A stretch of DNA of 64,000 bases, taken from NCBI GenBank assembly GCA_900239685.1, contig OENT01000012.1:248001-312000 (forward strand), given 5' to 3'. Positions 36,929-50,100 of this stretch are shown here, piece after piece. The stretch comes from Rotaria macrura (Eukaryota > Rotifera > Eurotatoria > Philodinida > Philodinidae). Made by a program: the position numbers and the translations under genes. The notes under the pieces were generated by a model that did not search any database, was not told the origin of the DNA, and was given only the letters and a program-made list of their open reading frames with translations. Each line of letters opens with the position of its first letter. The first letter of the stretch is position 1.

Positions 36929-38728
36929 GTAAGAAAGAGTTTTCAGAATGGAGCCATGTCGTTTAAGTGGTTTTATTGGTTTGTTTTGATGTTGACATAT
37001 GAGAGTCCTTCAAGACACTTTCTTTGGCTCACTGCACATGAACTCGACCTAATTTGAAGACTACCTTTTATTTTCAACGGAGTCTCGACATATCAAAATA
37101 TGATCTTCAACAGTTTGCTTGATTCTGTTACTTAATTTTGAATTCATATGTTTCATATATCCAGAATACTCCATCAACCTATTTCTGTCCAGAATGAAAA
37201 CTCTATACTATTCTTCAATACTGTATATTGATTTAAATTATTAACAAATGGATTATTTTCACCGGTTTAAATTTCAGAGACTTGATAATAACGGAAAAAA
37301 AACACATTACTATTTATTTCATTCATTTTTATTTTTGTGATATTACAACTAATAGATTTTTCTTCCTTACATTCAGGTTAAAGTATATCATGATATTTGA
37401 GTAGTAGAATACAAATATTTGAATTACAGCTTGATGAAAACCAGCATCGACGAATACAATCAACAGATAAATGTACATACATCCAGTTAGTTTCTTTTTC
37501 CTTCAAAATGATGCGTATAAAATAAAAGAACTAGAGCACTTTTATATAAAGAGAAAACATAGTTTTCATATTTGACCAGTAGAAAATTTCAACAAAAAAC
37601 TTCATGTGTTAGATTTATATGTATTACATATCTAATCGTAGTAGTACGAGTAAATCAAATCAAGAATTGATATTTAAAATGAGATGTCATTCCTTTCATT
37701 TTGTATTCGTTAAGTAATTCAATAAATGTGTGTACATTTCATTTACTAATCTATCATGCTCAATCTTTCGATAGATAGATCATTTTCCTTTTAGATTGTC
37801 CTATATTTTTGTTATTTTTGCTTGTTCTCGAACTGTAGGATCGTGTTGACAATGAAGGATTATCAGCTATATCTCGTTTTTCGATAAGGTTTGTTTGCAT
37901 TTAATTGCCTTGTGTATGTGCATAGAAATAGCATCAGCAGAAACAACGATGACAACACAGGTGTGATTTGAAGACTATGAATACTATGTGAAGAATGTGC
38001 GCGTGTTTGCATGCGTTACCCGTTTGCTTAACATGTAGCATTCACAAGTAACAGAAAATTTTTTGTGAATGTATGCAATACGATGACGTTATTGATGGTG
38101 TTGTTTTAAGGCATAGTAAAAAATGACTTTCATGAAAGCAGTCGATATTTTTCTTGTTCTCTACTTGCTTAATGATGACAGAAAGAGAATAATGCACATC
38201 GTAAACAATATACTATTAGCTAGATGGCAATGAGTATACTTTATAAGAGTTAAGTTACACCGTTAAGGTAATTTTACTCGAAAAAATGTTTCTCAACCGT
38301 TCTGTTCACCGATTGATTTTATTAGTTAAAACAAAAGTTCATCATTTATGCAATTGTACTCAACCAATTCCATTTGTTACATAGAATAAAAAAAAATACG
38401 AGTTGCATCATACTAATATAAATTCAATGAACATTTTATCTTGATAATAACGATTTCAAAATCATCGATTGTATATGGTTGATTGGAAAAGAAAATTACG
38501 TGAAAAAATTTAGTTTAGAAAACAAAGTATTCGATGAAAAGTTGGAAACTGTTCATAAAAATATATCTGAATAAGTTGTGAAACCATTGAAGTGAAGATA
38601 TTAAAGAATAATTGAAAAATTATCAAATTGTTTTTCTTCTACACATGAGCATAATTTTTCTTTTACTAAAGGGCATTGTGAAATTTTTAAATCAAAATCA
38701 TCATCTAGTTTTTCATTGTCTCCTATAG

Positions 38729-39487
38729 CCACTACTATCCTCGTCTACATTTAATAAACACGAGCATTTATCTTCCTATATTCAATATAAATTGGATGGC
38801 AATCATCATTATCGACCATCGATAATCAGCTTTCTGCATCGACAACCGAGCGGTTCTCAATTGGCTTCAGTGCGTTACTATCGAATTGTGTTCCATTGTA
38901 ATATTACACCAGGATCTCTCTTTCTTCGATTTTCCAAAACAAAACCCTATCGTACTATTGTCCAAAATCGAAACGATCCGTCAAGTAAATCACATTTGAA
39001 AGTGAAATTTTGACAGTATTTTACAAATAAAACTAATTGTAGCTATATTTGGTTTCCGATCAGTGGGTGCCTATAGTCGTGTTCAAATTCAAAATTATAT
39101 ATCAGGTATATGGTTATGTATGAATGAACAAGGAAAAATAGTACCAAAAGTATGTTTAATATATTGACATAATATGGGATTGTTGAATGTTTCAAATTTG
39201 TATAGTCGAATATTACCGTTGATAATCTTGCTTGCACGTTTCGTCAAAACTCAGATGGACCCTATTTAAATCTTATTTCTGAACTGTATCCGTCACGTCA
39301 AATGTTCTTTAATACACTTCGTCTATTATCACTAAATCCAATACTTCGCCGTCGTTATGCTCAATACGTGACCAATGATAAAAGAATATTCAAACATGAA
39401 CGATGTAGTCGATTCATGTTCGATAGTCAAATCGACAGTGTACTATTCAATCGAACAGTCGATCCATTTCTTCGATTCAGACATTAA
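38729..39487 (+). CDS. FGF-like growth factor, three 3' exons (5' end unresolved)
   Basis: Exons 38729-38984, 39043-39149 and 39206-39487 join in phase to give 214 residues ending at TAA. Residues from about 87 on resemble the FGF beta-trefoil, best the FGF8/17/18 branch: FGFRSVGAYSRVQIQ, then GIWLCMNEQGKIVPKSN, then LACTFRQ. These line up with the family's [29 protein letters not shown] and DCVFTE positions. The downstream part has RRRYAQYVTNDKR, where FGFs have their basic heparin-binding loops, but it is strongly diverged and long, without the usual trefoil end. FGFs are secreted ligands of receptor tyrosine kinases with heparan sulfate as cofactor. Upstream residues (an Ser/His-rich stretch) are not recognisable. 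The similarity is read by eye; another beta-trefoil protein is possible. Confidence 0.55.
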
Positions 39488-42400
39488 TGAACATTGGTGT
39501 TGGTTAGATGGATAGAATATCCAATTTTTCGTCTTCTATTTTTATGGCTCAGTCAAATGATTTTTCTTTTGGTCTTTATATTTATTATAAATTGTACTAT
39601 GTATATGATGAATTATTCTCTCTCTCTCTCTTTTGTAACCATGTGCTTGGTGCTCTGTTTATATATTTTAGTCTTCTTATTTCGCTTCGTTTCTTTGATC
39701 AAATGCGAATCTTTGTTTCCTTTTTTTGATTGAATAATAACAACTGTTACAGTTAATAGTTCAAAATATTTTCTGTACTCAATGAAAAGTAAATTAGAGC
39801 TATACCGACAGAAGAATCTTTTGAAACAGTCGATTTATTTTATTGACAAAGGTCAAAAACATAACTATTGCATACTGATACTGTAGTTTGCGGTTGACAG
39901 AATGGACTGAAAACCATGTTCGATCGTACGTTATAAGTTCTTACATTTACCTCACTCTGAATCAATGAGGGTTAATGAAAATCATTGTCTGTATGGTTTT
40001 GAATACAGTTTAGCGTGAGAATAGAAGATCTATCGTGACTTGATTCTATGTCCTTTCATGAAGTGAAGTGATGCTATTAAGAAGTTTCTATCCACGAATT
40101 TGTAAATATGTAAATAATCAAGATCAAGTAGAACTATTTCTATTTACCAATCGACAACTAAAAACTAAGCTCTTCATTTTACGAATGGATAAAATGAATG
40201 AAAACGTTCAAACATTGTATCATTATATTGTTCTGCTTCTTAGTATTCGTCAAAATTCTAAAGTGTTTCAACTTGAATTATTTTATCATCTATCATAGAG
40301 TTTTTGACAATTGAGAGCAAATGTCAGTAAATCTTTATTTTCATGTAATTGAAGTGGCATCTGTTGTAGCGATTAATTTTCAAATCTCTACAACAAATGT
40401 AGACAATCATCGCAATATTCAGATACATAGATTCTTTTTCTTTGTGCTGTATTCTTATTGATTGACCACCGAATTGAGAAGTGTGCGTTTTTTTATTCAA
40501 CTTGTCTTATTCATATTCTGTTGCTAAGAGAAGGAAAACTCACACGAAATCTAATTAAGCAATTATCGAGAATATCTATACTTTTATATGCTCCCATAAT
40601 AAAATCTAGTAGAGATTTTAGCTTCTATTAATTCGAAGTTTCTACATTTTAATCTGCGTTCTAAGCTATTCCATATAAAACCAGTAAACGAATATAGCGT
40701 AAAAATAACTATAACATGCATTAGCTTATCCCAAGTTGCATAGTTTTGAGTTTTATTTAGGATCACTTCAATGTTTACTAACCACGTTTTTGTTAAACGG
40801 GATGATCTTAAATATAGTCTTACGATTTAGACTAACAAAAATAGAATTTTATGGATTCTAGTGAAATAATTGGAGACTCCATGCTGAAGTCGATGACTCT
40901 TCAATTGTGAAATCAAGAGCAACGATAACAAGAATTTCCCATCATCGTTAATTTTAGGCCCGAGTCCAACATAAATATAAAGCTGTATTGGATACAATAG
41001 TATCAGATTAGTTATCGATTCAGTTCTAATAGACACGAAGTCAAATGAAGTCTATCGAACTCTATTTTGACAGTATTTGATTGCGTTTATGCCAACAACG
41101 ATGTACATGAAGAACTCCACGTCTACACAATTGAAAACATAGATGTGATTCGTAGGCATTCGATTCCGACCGATGAACATATAACTCAAACTAATAAATA
41201 CATGTCGAATAGATCTGAATCGTTTACAACCTATATTAATCGATATTTTTTTAGAATCAGTGGAAGTGGTCGGATACGGCAAAGTTTGAATTTTCTTGGT
41301 AAATAATTCAATGATGCACCAAGAATATTTATTTTATATAGAAATGAATCTAATAGCAATGAAAATCGCTTTTGAAAAAACTGAATTAGTTGTTTGAATA
41401 TCATAATTGATAAATAAGCACAACAAACATCATCTGAATTTATTGAATAGGAAGATGTTCTGAAAAGAATGAAACTATCGTTTCTGTATCATGCTCCATA
41501 TATATGACTTGAATACTTTTTTGATACTGTCAAGTGCTGCTAAACTAATTATTAAAAAAGTTCCAATAAAAATAAATGAAAGCGAACCGTTGTTTTGGAT
41601 GATTATACACTTTTATATGAAAAATCCTGTATAAAAATTAATTTTCTTTTCGATGCGGTGATCAGATGTATACTATAATTTTGTATAAAAATCTTATCGA
41701 TGAATTCCTCGGCATTGTCATTGAAGTTCTTACTCATTTTGATGTACTGAATCTAATTCAGCTAGAGGTACAAGATTTAAAAGAAGACTGACAATGAATT
41801 GCGAACATTCAAGAGATAATCATGAAGAAAAATACGAAATATTTTTCTGACAACTGAGGTTCTTGTTATTGTAACTAATGTAATTGATGCTGGTATTGTA
41901 CTAATGTTTTTTGTCACTTCGACATACTTGCTAATATTCTTATTGTAATGTTTTTTTTGGATTATATCCTAGAGCATTAAACACATTTATGTTTTCTTTT
42001 CAATCTGTACACAGATAATTACTATGCTAACGGGCAATGATTCCAATATGAAAGCAAAGATCGAAGATTTCAAAGCAAACAAGAATGGTATGAATAGGAC
42101 TAAAGAATTCGCAATGATCATGAAATTTTGAACTAAAGTCGTTAGCACACAATCAACGATTGTACATGGAGGCTACTTTTTTTAATTTCTACTTCATCCA
42201 TGTTTTCCTATTTGATATTATTTATCAATGATTTCAATAGTTCTTAATACCGCTGTAATCGTTCTTCATTGCAATCGTATGCAGAAACAAACATTATTAA
42301 ATATCATATTCGATTCACCATTAAGCATGCTCGATTAAAAATCGGGTAATGTAACAGTTAAAATTCAGGAAGTACTCTTACTATCAAAGTTATAAAACAT

Positions 42401-44224
42401 ATCAGAGCAAAACTAATTCATCTCTTGTGTTAAAATATACCATAGAAAGCAGCAACAAGAAATACATCTCAACTTTATAGACACAATTTATCAACTACTT
42501 TATTCAAATATGTACTAACAGTATGAGTTGTTTGGTATGCATGAAAAAGACGCATCTATTCTGAAAATTCTCATTGAACTGAGAATATTCTTAATAGAAT
42601 TATCATATTTCTTGAAATTTTCATGTCTGCAATGTATCTGGTTCAAATCGTCTGAATTTGTTCATATCTATAAGCGCCGTAAGTGAAGATCTATCAATAA
42701 ACAAAGTTTCAGCTCAAAATTTTAACGTTCAATTGATGAAAAAATCTAGAATTATTCCTACAGGAATCTAAAACTACGTTCATTAAAATCATTCTAGCAC
42801 ATTTTCTACTAGGACAATATAGTGTATTTAGGAATAAAAATTCATTGAAATCCTCGTGATCACCTGAAGAGGTTCCGTCGAAAATTGGACCTTGCAGCAA
42901 TAAAAACACAGACAAAATCAAGGAACGAAGAGTAAAGTTCATATACAAAATCATGACCAGATCAATCTCATGAAACATTAAAAACTACTTCAACTGATGA
43001 TAGGGGCTAAAAACATTAAGCATTTTCTACAATAGTTATTTTACAATATCAAATCCTGTTTCTGAGACATACTTGTTGATTTTATTTGAAAAGGCCTTGT
43101 AAATGCCATACACGATGATCATAATTGATGTCGTTGACAACGTATAAACATTCTTGAAGTCAAGCCCATCTTTTTCATCCTTTCACATTTGTTGACAATT
43201 GTTAACAAATCATTCGCCACGATCTCGATAAGAATGTGTAGATGACTACCTATGGATGAAGTGTATGTTCTCGAATGCAATTATTGATAATGATGATTGG
43301 AAATCATGTATAGAACCTTTTAGTTTTTTGAAAAATTTCATATGTAGATGATCGCCTAATAAATGCTTTTCAATATTCGCATCAGGATATTGACCGATGC
43401 GTCGTGATTGAAGAACTAGTTTGCCATGCTCTCATCCATATAAAGTTCCGTGCAAACCAACTTTAGGATTAATGGCTGTTTCGAAGATTCTTGATGTTAT
43501 TTTTAAATGATTAAATAGACTCATTAAAGTCATCAATAGATATTAACACGAGATCTTGATATTGTTTTGAGAGAATATGCTTCAACATTCCGGAACTTGA
43601 AAGTGTTATGATCATGTTTATATCTCATATTTTACATATCAGGATTTATAATAAACTTGGTAGAATAGGTTATTTCAAATGGTGAATAAAATGGCTAGAT
43701 TCTCATCATGTCAGACACATGGTAGCAGCTTGTTATTCTACATTGTTGTGTTGAAAGGAAAAATGATTTTAAACTAAATCTATTTCTCAAATAACAAAGT
43801 CAAAATCATTCACCTATAATGATGAATTCGTGGAGTAGAATCCCCTCGAATAACCAATATGATGGCATTTCAGAAAGTAGTTTGTCACACTAGTGAAGAT
43901 GACTTCCCCACATCAATATACATCATACGATCAATGGATGACTTCTGAAATGATCATTCTTTGTCTCAATAGTTTTCAGATACGGAACTGGTTCTTCATT
44001 TCATTTATAACAGGGCTTTATTGATTCATGAAGATTTTCTTCATAGGAAATCTTGCCATCGATTCATAACGTAACGGTTCCGATGTCTAGTCATTGATCG
44101 CTCACGAAATACGATGTGCATCATAAGACTTGCTGTTACTACAATTGTATTTTCTATTGTCTTGATTAATACAACACACAAAGAAATACAACACAATGAG
44201 TTAAAGTTCCGAAGTTCGACAAAA
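39488..44224. other. Intergenic, 4.7 kb, with only weak gene remnants
   Basis: No intact gene. A short frame around 41,690-41,790 reads NLIDEFLGIVIEVLTHFDVL, which faintly resembles the start of an F-box. Near 43,300 a frame reads DDWKSCIEPFSFLKNF before stops. These may be relics of an F-box-type gene, but the case is thin. Open frames at 40068-40298 (+) and 42709-42978 (-) show no domain. Confidence 0.4.
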
Positions 44225-47198
44225 TTAAACTTCAGCCACAAATGCGTGATCATCATCATCATCAACTGCTTCTTCAACAGCAACTTTCGTCTCAACTTTT
44301 GGTTCTGCTACATCTTTTGATTCGTTTTGTCGTGCACTTGACATTTGATCCATGAAGGCAGCAGCTTTGGACGAATACTTAGACCAGCTTCTAATAAGAG
44401 AACCATATTTCCAGAAAATGTACGGCAAAGGTAAGCAGATAAGTGCAAGGAAAGCAGGTATGGTAGCCGCCCAATGGATACCAAGATTATGAAACATTTG
44501 TGTGGTAAAGAGGGCTAAGCAAAAAAAGCGAGATTCTTTTATCAAATTTAAGAAAACTTACGAAAAATGGCTCCGAACAATGAACGCAAAACGGAATTGG
44601 CAGCTAAAACACTAGCTGCATAGATGACGTATGCATCGATTAAATAATTCATCAGCGCCAGAAACACAAGATTTGTTCCAAAACCAAACGGTATGCCAGC
44701 CGCAATCGGAACTAAAAAGTGTATTGACGGAGAATTCGTCCAGGCAAACCAAAATAAACCGATAGGCAAAGCAAAGGCACCGACAATGGCTGGCGGAAGG
44801 CGAGTCTCTGGAGGTGCTGGATGGCCGAAAAATGAGTCTACCACTTTAATATATCGACGATTATCAAAAACAGAATAGATAATGCCTATCATAAAGCCAA
44901 TAGCAATACCGAAGAAAGCAAGACCGCCAATACCCGGCGACCATCCTCTCTTCTCTTGGAATACTATAGGAAGGGCACCGAATAACATGTAAAGAATACC
45001 ATATATAATGGCCATGTAGATACTTAAGAGAAAAACGATCGGCTCAAGGAAGAGTAAAACCCACGGCCGAGAGAGAGATTTCTTCAAAAGTTTAATGACA
45101 GTAACTTGGGACTTTTCTTCGTATTTAGAACGGTATACTAGTCCTGTAGCTTTTGATAGCTTTTCAGCGCGTTGACGTAGAAGCACAGGAGCATAGGTTT
45201 ATGGATAGATGATTATTCCGAGTATAGTGATCACGCCGGTAAAGATGGCCATAATACCTTGGACCCATCTCCAGCCGATGAATTCACCGGCAAAGTTCCC
45301 TAGATTTACGAATGATTCGTTCACAGCTTTATTTTTACAGATTATTGTTGGGGATTATGCTTACCAACGATTGGTCCTAAAGCAGGTCCCAAAAATGGAG
45401 CAGCGGCAAACACAACCAGACCTAGACCGCGCTGCTTAGCAGAAAAGACATCAGCTACAGTTCCTCCAGTCTACCAAAGAAATAGAAAAAAAATTACACT
45501 CAAGAAAATGGTACAAATGCTTGATGCCGACGCAATTTATCTGTTGTTAAGCATCAGTTGTACTATCTATTATTGACATCTAGAAATAGATGTGCGCTCA
45601 TCTATTCTAGCAAGTACAGAATGAAAAATGGGAATGGGTTGCAAATTGGATATCGATTTAACTGAGACATGAAAAAACTTCGTACAGACAATTAACCTTA
45701 CTTTCTTCTTTTTTTGCCAACGAAATAAACTAACTATGATGAATATAATCAAAATACATGACCTACGACTATAATTATTTTTGTATTCTTACTCTTACAT
45801 CAATATTTGGTACGTAGTTGTATCAACATTAATGCTTGAGAATGTTAACACCGGTTTGTCCCTGTTCTGTTCTATCTGCATTAAAATATTTAAAAATACG
45901 ATCGAACTCTCAATAAAAAACAGACTATTTCTTTGGAAAAACCAAGGAATGGAAGCAAGCACTACTTTTTTTTGCAGCATCCTACTGGAAGTCTTATGTT
46001 GAAAAATTTACTTCGGTCATGCCAACTAATATGTGTTGAACGATAATGGGCCACATAGAAAATATCTTCATTTTAGAAATCTATAAGAGAATAAGTAGAT
46101 GCTACTGGCTTCATAGATGTTATTATTCGAGACGACTTTTTCAATTGTGATTCACAGTACGATTTATATCTTTTCGACGAACAGCATTCGAGTGTGCAAG
46201 AACGCATTTACAACTAAAGATAACAATCAAAAGTGTATGTGTAATTATGAGCTCGATATCAATATTTAAGATGCTCCTGTGTTGTTGTACTCTTATGTCA
46301 ACACTCTTATGAAAGATTTACAAAAAGAAGAAACTAATATCCTTTCCGATTGAGTGGATATTTGTCAGAGTACTAAAACTGAAATGAAAATTCAAGTTGT
46401 CGTTTAGAATTGCTGCTTCCTCCTGATAAACTTAAATTATTTACACGTATTCATCATCTAGAGATTCTAAATAAGTGACTATTGTCATTTCCACAACTCT
46501 GGATTCAATCTACAGCAACTATTGAGAGAAAATGATGTAAGTAACTCATGTTAAACTATTGATACAGTGTAATGAAACACTTTCGAAAGATAAACAACAT
46601 AAGTTGGTCAACGGGGAAGAGCCAAATGCTCCAGCAAAAAATCGAAGAATCAGAAGAATCTACATGTTTTGAGCTCCAGCCGCTCCAGCATTGAAGGCGG
46701 TGAGAGCCACATAAGTAATTAAGAAAATATTGCGTCTTCCGAACGCTTCAGATAGTGGAGCCCAAAGAAGTGGACCTGTAACATACTCTCAGTTATATGA
46801 ATGATAAAAATGAAATAGAACGGGCCGAGTGTAAAGCCAAGGACGTACAAAGATATTCCAAGTGTAGTGACTTCTACGGAGGAGTGAAGCTGTTTCATTA
46901 AACCTTCGAATTCACCGACGTATCCAGATGAGCAGAAAGTAACAGCCAAGGTGGCGATGGCAACAAAAGCAGTTAAGGCCCATTTGTATACTTGATTCCG
47001 TGTTTGTGGATTTTCATGGTCATTAGACAACCACTCGACTATAAATGGTTTCTCATGTGTTCCTTGTCCTTGATAGTCAAAAGCGATAATCTGCTCGAAC
47101 CGAGTGACATAGAGTTTGTAGGGAGTTCTGACTGATGTTAATTTTGAGGCATCACTATTTTTTCCATGGACTTTTCCAATGCTTTTGTCAACAGTCAT
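44225..47198 (-). pseudogene. Fungal-type MFS (DHA1, polyamine/drug-like) transporter, decayed
   Basis: Reads as a 12-span DHA1 transporter of about 559 positions, of the kind fungi use to export polyamines, drugs or toxic compounds at the plasma membrane. Blocks (minus strand): 46826-47198, 46603-46775, 45365-45470, 44562-45299, 44225-44514; phases all agree. Landmarks: FIVEWLSNDHENPQ, LGISLYVLGFTLGP, LLWAPLSEAFGRRN, TGGTVADVFSAKQRG, GWRWVQGIMAIF, YAPVLLRQRAEKLSK, WSPGIGGLAFFGIAIG, LMNYLIDAYVIYAASVLAAN. Defects: TAG at 46660-46662, just after GAAGAQNM; TAA at 45199-45201, where relatives have Glu in PETYAP; the donor after 46603 reads TTATGT, not GTATGT; and the first donor reads GC. The sequence is visibly richer in G+C than its surroundings. 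The family resemblance is fungal, suggesting horizontal transfer, then acquisition of introns, then decay. Sequencing error could not explain four lesions easily. Confidence 0.88.
45471..46602 (-). other. Oversized intron 2 of the MFS pseudogene, 1.1 kb
   Basis: The pieces on either side join directly (LTN then TGGTVADV), so this whole stretch is intron. The other introns of this gene are 47-66 bp, so this one may have been enlarged by inserted DNA. No terminal repeats or transposase are seen within it. Confidence 0.55.
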
Positions 47199-50100
47199 TT
47201 CAAGAGAATTGATTGAACAATTAAATGTAAAGAGAAATTGCAACAGTTAAGTCAGACAAAATTTAGTTATCGAAAAAAAAACAATCTTCCTGCAATGTAA
47301 CTCATTGTATTCATGTATGTTCGGTAGATATGATGACCAAACATACGCTAAATATATTTTGTATTGCTTTTAATTAATGTTTTATATTTTGTATTGCTTT
47401 TAATTAATGTTTTATATTTTTGTATCGCAAGGACTTTTTGATTATTTTTATACCTTGTAACAGTCACCCGTACTTTGATTCTGCTTGCCTTTTGCCTCTG
47501 TCGATAACATGCATACTTTGCTGTCACGTCTTCACCTTATACGACATATATACATCGAACTAATTATGTAGAATTTGTTTTTCTATTAGGTAGTTCGTAT
47601 AGAGCAAAATTGAAATATCATCGAGTACTTTTATATTGAATTGAACCAGTGAGTGCACAATTGTGAAAAATGAATTTTTAATTTCATGAAAGTATTTCAT
47701 CAATGAGTCTATATTTTTATGTTGAAATACATCCTGAGAACTATACAAGGTCTCTAAAAACTTATTATTAAAGAAGAAAATCCGTAGTTAAGAAATAGAT
47801 CAAATAAACGTCTGATGATTATTAGAAGAGCCTTGACAAATAGGAAGCAATGAAACCAAATTCGATAGCGCATATTCTAGAGCTTGAGTTTTACAATAAT
47901 CGCAGACCTATCTCACATTGTTCTCAGACAGAGATAAAAATGGTCAAATGACATTATATTTTCTGTTGTCTTCACCTTGATTTGTTTATATGTACGGGAA
48001 CGAATCAGAATTAAGATGAAAAGGTAAATATTGTATTAAAAAATAGTTTGATTGTTGTTGACTATATGAAAACGATAATTAAAGTCATGTTTGAGATTAA
48101 GTGTAAATGTGTCGAACTCGACGATGTTGATCTCTGTCTTGGTGTAAATTCTCCGTTTTGCATCTGATCTAATTTGTTACAGAATCATCTTATGCGTAAA
48201 TTATGTTGACGGATGTTCGCTTATTCGTTTATCGTCACCGTCATTTTCTACTGTTGCATCTTCTTCTTTTCCTTCTTATAATTTTTAGACATAGGGTGGA
48301 AATAAAGGGTATGTAATAATAATTGACGATAAATTGTGAACGACGAATTTTGCATATTTATTGACGGTAAGAGCTTAAATTTTTCCCGCTTATATATCCA
48401 ATAAAGAGGTTTAGTTTCTGAAAGTGTCAGCTGCCTATCAAACACTAGTGGTATAACCCATCGATTAGACAATAAAATGCATACATCTTTGTAATAGATT
48501 TCTACAATAGTTTTACAACATTGATAATAATGATTGAGTTGTAGCGACGAACTATAGGAACAATGTCATCGCTATCTTTGATGGCAACGTTTACATAACT
48601 ATACTCCACATTTATAGAATATCTTCCTGTCTCTCTCTCTCTCTGTTTCTCACACATATGCATACATTTATATACGAGAAAATGAGTGACAAACACAGAA
48701 AAGAGCAATAGGAAGAGAGCAGCAAAGGAAGCAAAAGAAAGAATAAATTAACAACAACAGCAAGTGATAGTAATTACCATTGAGTCGAGCTTGACTATAG
48801 GATTTGATTGTAGAGATTAAGAATATGTATTCTTTGTATAGAATCCGTAAGATTTAACAACAAATTTTTATCTTAAATGTCCATTAATTATGATGATAGG
48901 AAAAAAATGGAGAACATATGCATCAATATTGATTTATATATTAATTATTCATGTCTTTTAAAAAATATTGTCTTCTAATGTTGCTTTTTAACGATGGTAA
49001 AACCCATGACTAATCAAGAAATCAAAATACTGTAGAAATCTATTACAGAGATTTATGGATTTTAGTTGATACGATGGATTACATTACTAGTGTCAGATAG
49101 ACCAATAAAGCTATGAGAAACTAAAACTCTTGAGTTGACATACAAGCGGTAAAAATTTCAGCATTATCCGTCAAGCATAAGTATGAAAAATATCGTTAAC
49201 AATTAAAGTCATGTTTTCATTCTAAGGTGAAATGTACAACTTGAAATGGCTTTGCTTGTTTCTTTCATTTTTGAAAAGTTTAAACTCTTTTTAAATAGAT
49301 CAAATTAAAAAAGCTAAAGCCTCCCAACTATGCGCTCCATTGAAAAAACACTGAACATTTCCTATTCCATACGACACAATAATGCTGATTAAAATGGTAA
49401 TTGCTGTATCAGCATACAGTAAATCATCTATATGAAAGGACCCTTCGACACTGAGAGTTCCATTATTATCAGAAGTCGTTGCTTTTTTTTCTAGCAACTA
49501 GTATAATAGTTACCATGAGAAAGTATCAAAGTACTTGCCATAGCTGTCGAGCAGAAGAAGACAAAAATCATGAATCTCAATGGAGAATTTCGGTAGTTTT
49601 TATTTTAATGCTCATGCGCATAGTCTAACCCCACTAAAAAATTCGAAGATAGTGGAAATATTGGTATATAGATATGACATATCAGTTCGTTTTATATAAA
49701 GATCGCTGGGAAAATATCAAACCATGAGAACACGCATCGGTATCCCATTCATGAATACCTTGACACCAGTGAAAGATTTGGAAACGTAGGACTAATCTGA
49801 ATATTCACTGGTGAAACAATCAATATGAGCAAATCGTTATTTACCTAGTACTTTTATATTGGAAACAAATTGCTTGCAAAGATTAACAATACCCATGTTC
49901 AAAGATTCACAGTAGGTTCAATGAGCCCTTCTTTGTTTTACGCATAGTTTTTTCGTTCTGTTATCACTTTAGATTCTTCATTAGTTATCAAATCTCTCAC
50001 ATTGGGAAACTGTTTTATGGAAGTTGTTCAGTTTTCTATTTGTTCAGCATTTTGAGATTCGTTGACAATCATCAAAGTTTAAAAGACTCGAAGAGAGGAT

